From NCBI GenBank assembly GCA_916610825.1, contig OU744448.1, positions 310,001 to 374,000 of the forward strand: 64,000 nt of DNA, read 5' to 3'. Shown one piece after another: positions 63,997 through 64,000 of the stretch. Positions within the stretch are counted from its first letter, which is position 1. Each line of letters opens with the position of its first letter. A model generated the notes under the pieces. The model did not search any database and was not told the origin of the DNA. It saw only the letters and a list, made by a program, of their open reading frames with translations. This DNA is from Haliclystus octoradiatus. Taxonomy: Eukaryota > Cnidaria > Staurozoa > Stauromedusae > Haliclystidae. The position numbers and the translations under genes were made by a program.

Positions 63997-64000
63997 TTAC

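Overview
This is a stretch of nuclear DNA from an animal. It is AT-rich and carries spliced genes with GT-AG introns (plus one AT-AC and one probable GC-AG intron), a tRNA gene, and orthologues of metazoan or eukaryotic genes: a USP19-like deubiquitinase, UBL3, FCHSD2/Nervous wreck, a group-2-like nuclear receptor, CCDC66, MICU2/3 and RFC3. Secreted proteins built from WAP, VWC and thyroglobulin type-1 modules and very short introns (about 65-90 bp in the mosaic gene) suggest an invertebrate. A sponge or another early-branching animal would fit, but the species cannot be fixed from the sequence.

Layout. 1-6 kb: a fragment of an unrecognised minus-strand gene, a small secreted two-thyroglobulin-domain gene (+), and a USP19-like gene (-). 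6-15 kb: a repeat-rich interval with an 1124-bp terminal-inverted-repeat element, then a nested stack of retroelements: LINE copy A, interrupted by LINE copy B of the same family in the opposite orientation and by a broken Ty3-type LTR element. Target-site duplications support all three insertions. 15.3-24.0 kb: a 33-exon gene for a 1964-residue secreted mosaic of WAP, VWC, Tg1 and an unnamed Cys-rich module, one module per exon. 24.3-32.5 kb: a coiled-coil gene and UBL3 (both -), with a decayed LINE in a UBL3 intron. 33 kb: tRNA-Val(UAC). 33.5-42.9 kb: FCHSD2-like and nuclear receptor genes (-). 44.9-47.6 kb: a small G-rich-ended MITE and an intronless 569-codon orphan gene (-). 48.4-54.6 kb: CCDC66 (-), whose introns hold over 1 kb of ATT/AAT repeats. 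57.2-62.1 kb: MICU2/3 (+) with a U12-type intron, a hAT-like MITE and a 0.9-kb foldback element. 62.2-64 kb: the 3' end of RFC3 (-), with a short LTR element in its intron.

The most unusual signal is a small family of hammerhead-ribozyme-like motifs: three in CCDC66 introns and one in a nuclear-receptor intron. Helix I and helix II differ between copies but stay paired. In the CCDC66 introns the motifs sit next to long trinucleotide repeats. Two of them face each other as an almost perfect palindrome.

The host genes are not an operon or pathway; they are independent housekeeping, signalling and extracellular-matrix genes. The two clearest sequence-level units are the exon-shuffled WAP/VWC/Tg1 gene and the layered mobile-element history around 8.6-14.6 kb.
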